This document shows positions 62,071 through 64,000 of a stretch of DNA of 64,000 nucleotides, piece by piece (position 1 is the first letter of the stretch; the number at the start of each line of letters is the position of its first letter). The stretch covers positions 2,863,188 to 2,927,187 of the forward strand of contig CM034101.1 of NCBI GenBank assembly GCA_019914945.1, written 5' to 3'. Made by a program: the position numbers and the translations under genes. The stretch comes from Typha latifolia. Lineage: Eukaryota; Streptophyta; Magnoliopsida; Poales; Typhaceae. The notes under the pieces were generated by a model. That model had not been told where the DNA came from. It did no database searches and saw nothing but the letters and a program-made list of their open reading frames with translations.

Positions 62071-63901
62071 CTAGGCTTTTGATTCTAAGGGCTGAAAAGT
62101 GTCGATGTTAGTGTAATCTTTTACAAATGTTCTAAGGCATCCGTTTATTATCCGGGGGGCACCACCGTCACAGAACCGTTTCGCAAGATCAACCGCCTTC
62201 ATGAAATGACACAGCAGAAAATATGCACAAGATTAAGTCGAGATAAAACACGAAAGAATGGGAGAATAGCATACCAACCTCATTAATGACAATTTGGTGG
62301 CGTGTTCCTTTGGCGGTTATCTCTGCCATTGCGAGATGAAGAATGCAGAGCTCCAATATCCTTGCTACAGGCTCATCCTGCAAATGGGATTTTAATAGAT
62401 TAGCAAAGATGACCTCCCAGCTCTTTTTATCAAAAAGAAAAGAAAACAGGAGAAAAGAAGTAAGAGGAACGGCAATAGATATGCAGGATTTAAATTCAAC
62501 ACACAATAAAGGTAAAAGAACTAACCAAGCACTAGAGAGCATATAATCTGAAAATAAAAAACATCCTTTTATAGGATGCTGCTAGCAATAGAAGATATTC
62601 GTTTTAAGAAAATGGAACAAACTAAGTAGTTCTGACAACTTGTGATGAAACTTTTATCCAGTCTTCGGAAATGACCTCAATTATTGGGCGAAGTTTCTAA
62701 TGAATCAGAATCTACAAACCGTGCAGCGTTGCCATGCAGATATGAAAATTATTCTCTCGAGAAACAGTGATAACAATAAACTCAGACAAAAGAAATTTCT
62801 GAATTTTGTAGCAATATTCAGCAGACAATAGCCAGCTAAAGTTAGCTATAGAGAACCTAAAACAGCATTAACTAAAACAGAAAATGTTCTACAGGAAAGT
62901 TCAGCAGAGATGCCATACACTGACTCCATTAATCAGTGCAGAGGTAGCAAGGTGAAGAATTTTGCCCATCAACAAAATAAGAAGAATAAATCAAACCTTC
63001 CAATTCTGAGGAATTATTTTGTCGATAACAAGGACGTGCTGATTCCACTCATTACCCACAGCTTCCAAGATTTCCCTCGCAAAACTGCATAAGTTAAACA
63101 AATTTCTTCTTGATCATATATTACATATCCAAATAAACCTAGAGCTTGTAATTATCACCAATTCAATATAATCAACTCTTATTCCAAGCCAGAACAACTA
63201 CTTTTAGATTTCACTGCTAGCCAGATTCACAGGGAAAAATAAAATATTGATGAGCCTAGGAAGGTACCGTAGAACAAATCTGTTGTACACCACTTTTGGA
63301 GGAGCTGATAAGACTTCTGCTTCTGAAAAGCACAAGACACAACTTGTCAACTTTTCAGCTTGTAAGAGTTATTTGGGTAATTGTTTGTATCATGTTCACA
63401 ATTCCGACAAAATTATAAATTAGAATCCCGCCAGTGTCTATGATAATTACTAGACAAGTACCAGCCTGAAACCATGGCACATCACTGAAATACAGTTTAC
63501 ATAGAATTTAAGCACTACTATGAGATTCTTCATTCTTGAACTAGTGAACCACACGTAATGTACACCCATCTACGCTAGTGATCTTAAGGAAGCCCTAGAG
63601 ATAAGAAAAGAATTATAGACACTAGAATGGTAACATTATTCCCAATTGGATTCTTAAATGAACAGGGCGTTCTAAAAATCAGATCAACAATGTACGAGAG
63701 CATTCAAAATTTCAAATAATGGAGCAAAACAAACATGATAAGGAGCTAGAGAGAACTTCCAATTACCAATAGCTGAATCTTTTTCATTCTGCAGCATCAA
63801 CTCCTCCGCCTCTTCCTCCGTCCCAGCCTGCACTGGCGCCCCGCCAAAACTCATGTGATCATACTTCAACAGCGCCGTGTTATCCCAAACAAATCCCGGC
63901 T
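62071..63901 (-). CDS. NusB-domain (antitermination-like) protein, C-terminal part; 5' exons outside the window
   Basis: Five minus-strand exons, 63901-63767, 63322-63268, 63084-62997, 62377-62279 and 62196-62071, join in phase. The first readable exon gives PGFVWDNTALLKYDHMSFGG and an acidic linker. The fold follows as PKVVYNRFVLRFAREILEAV, HVLVIDKIIPQNWK, ARILELCILHLAMAEI, GTRHQIVINEAVDLAKRFCD and GGAPRIINGCLRTF. The last two blocks are the classic NusB signature (INEAVELAK...FVNGVLD). The end is DTFQPLESKA at TAG. Bacterial NusB binds boxA RNA with S10 in rRNA antitermination. Plant homologues such as Arabidopsis At4g26370 are thought to be plastid proteins. The transit peptide would be in the missing 5' exons, so location is not shown here. 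No damage in the visible part. Confidence 0.88.
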
Positions 63902-64000
63902 CTGAACACAAAGATCCCCATTCCGACCAAATAAAACAATATCCAAACTCTTAAAAAAAAAAACAATCTTTAGTTGTTCAAATATCACTAGTCGTGATAA

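Overview
This window is nuclear DNA of a flowering plant. It is AT-rich, has many-exon genes with GT-AG introns, and encodes plant-specific families (WRKY, GATA, ECT/YTH, LRR receptor-like protein, cytosolic O-acetylserine thiol-lyase). It also carries telo-box and TGGGCC promoter motifs, hAT, Ty3/gypsy and LINE remnants, and many CT, TA and TTC microsatellites. No prokaryotic, viral or CRISPR feature was seen. I cannot name the species. All exon joins below were made by eye from splice signals, reading phase and family knowledge.

Layout. 0.7-4.9 kb (+): 3' part of a PHD/GNAT chromatin protein. 9.05-12.6 kb (+): complete ten-exon cytosolic cysteine synthase. 14.0-16.2 kb (+): complete ribosomal protein S18 gene with a classic ribosomal-protein promoter. 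20.0-23.0 kb (+): small unrecognised Cys-rich protein ending in a CaaX-like box. 23.7-26.2 kb (-): LRR receptor-like protein broken by two frameshifts and one stop. 28.5-29.2 kb (+): 120-residue WRKY protein with a variant WKKYGQK heptad. 30.9-34.9 kb (+): nine-exon YTH-domain m6A reader with a probable GC-AG intron. 38.7-39.7 kb (-): GATA factor. 41.9-57.8 kb: direct tandem duplication, each unit holding a complete TATA-binding protein gene (-). 59.7-60.0 kb: LINE remnant. 60.4-61.15 kb (-): two box C/D snoRNAs, U24 and a U51/snR39-like guide, below a TATA plus telo-box promoter. 62.1-63.9 kb (-): 3' part of a NusB-domain protein that runs off the window.

How the content relates. Plant genes are not in operons, so neighbours need not cooperate. 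Several loci do serve gene expression: TBP (initiation), RPS18 and the snoRNA pair (ribosome production), the YTH reader (mRNA fate) and WRKY/GATA factors. The two TBP genes appear to encode the same 200-residue protein although their introns and flanks have drifted and gained different transposons. The least expected items are the snoRNA locus, the TBP tandem pair with a stop codon apparently split by a long final intron, and the short WRKY variant. None is a wholly new biological system on present evidence.
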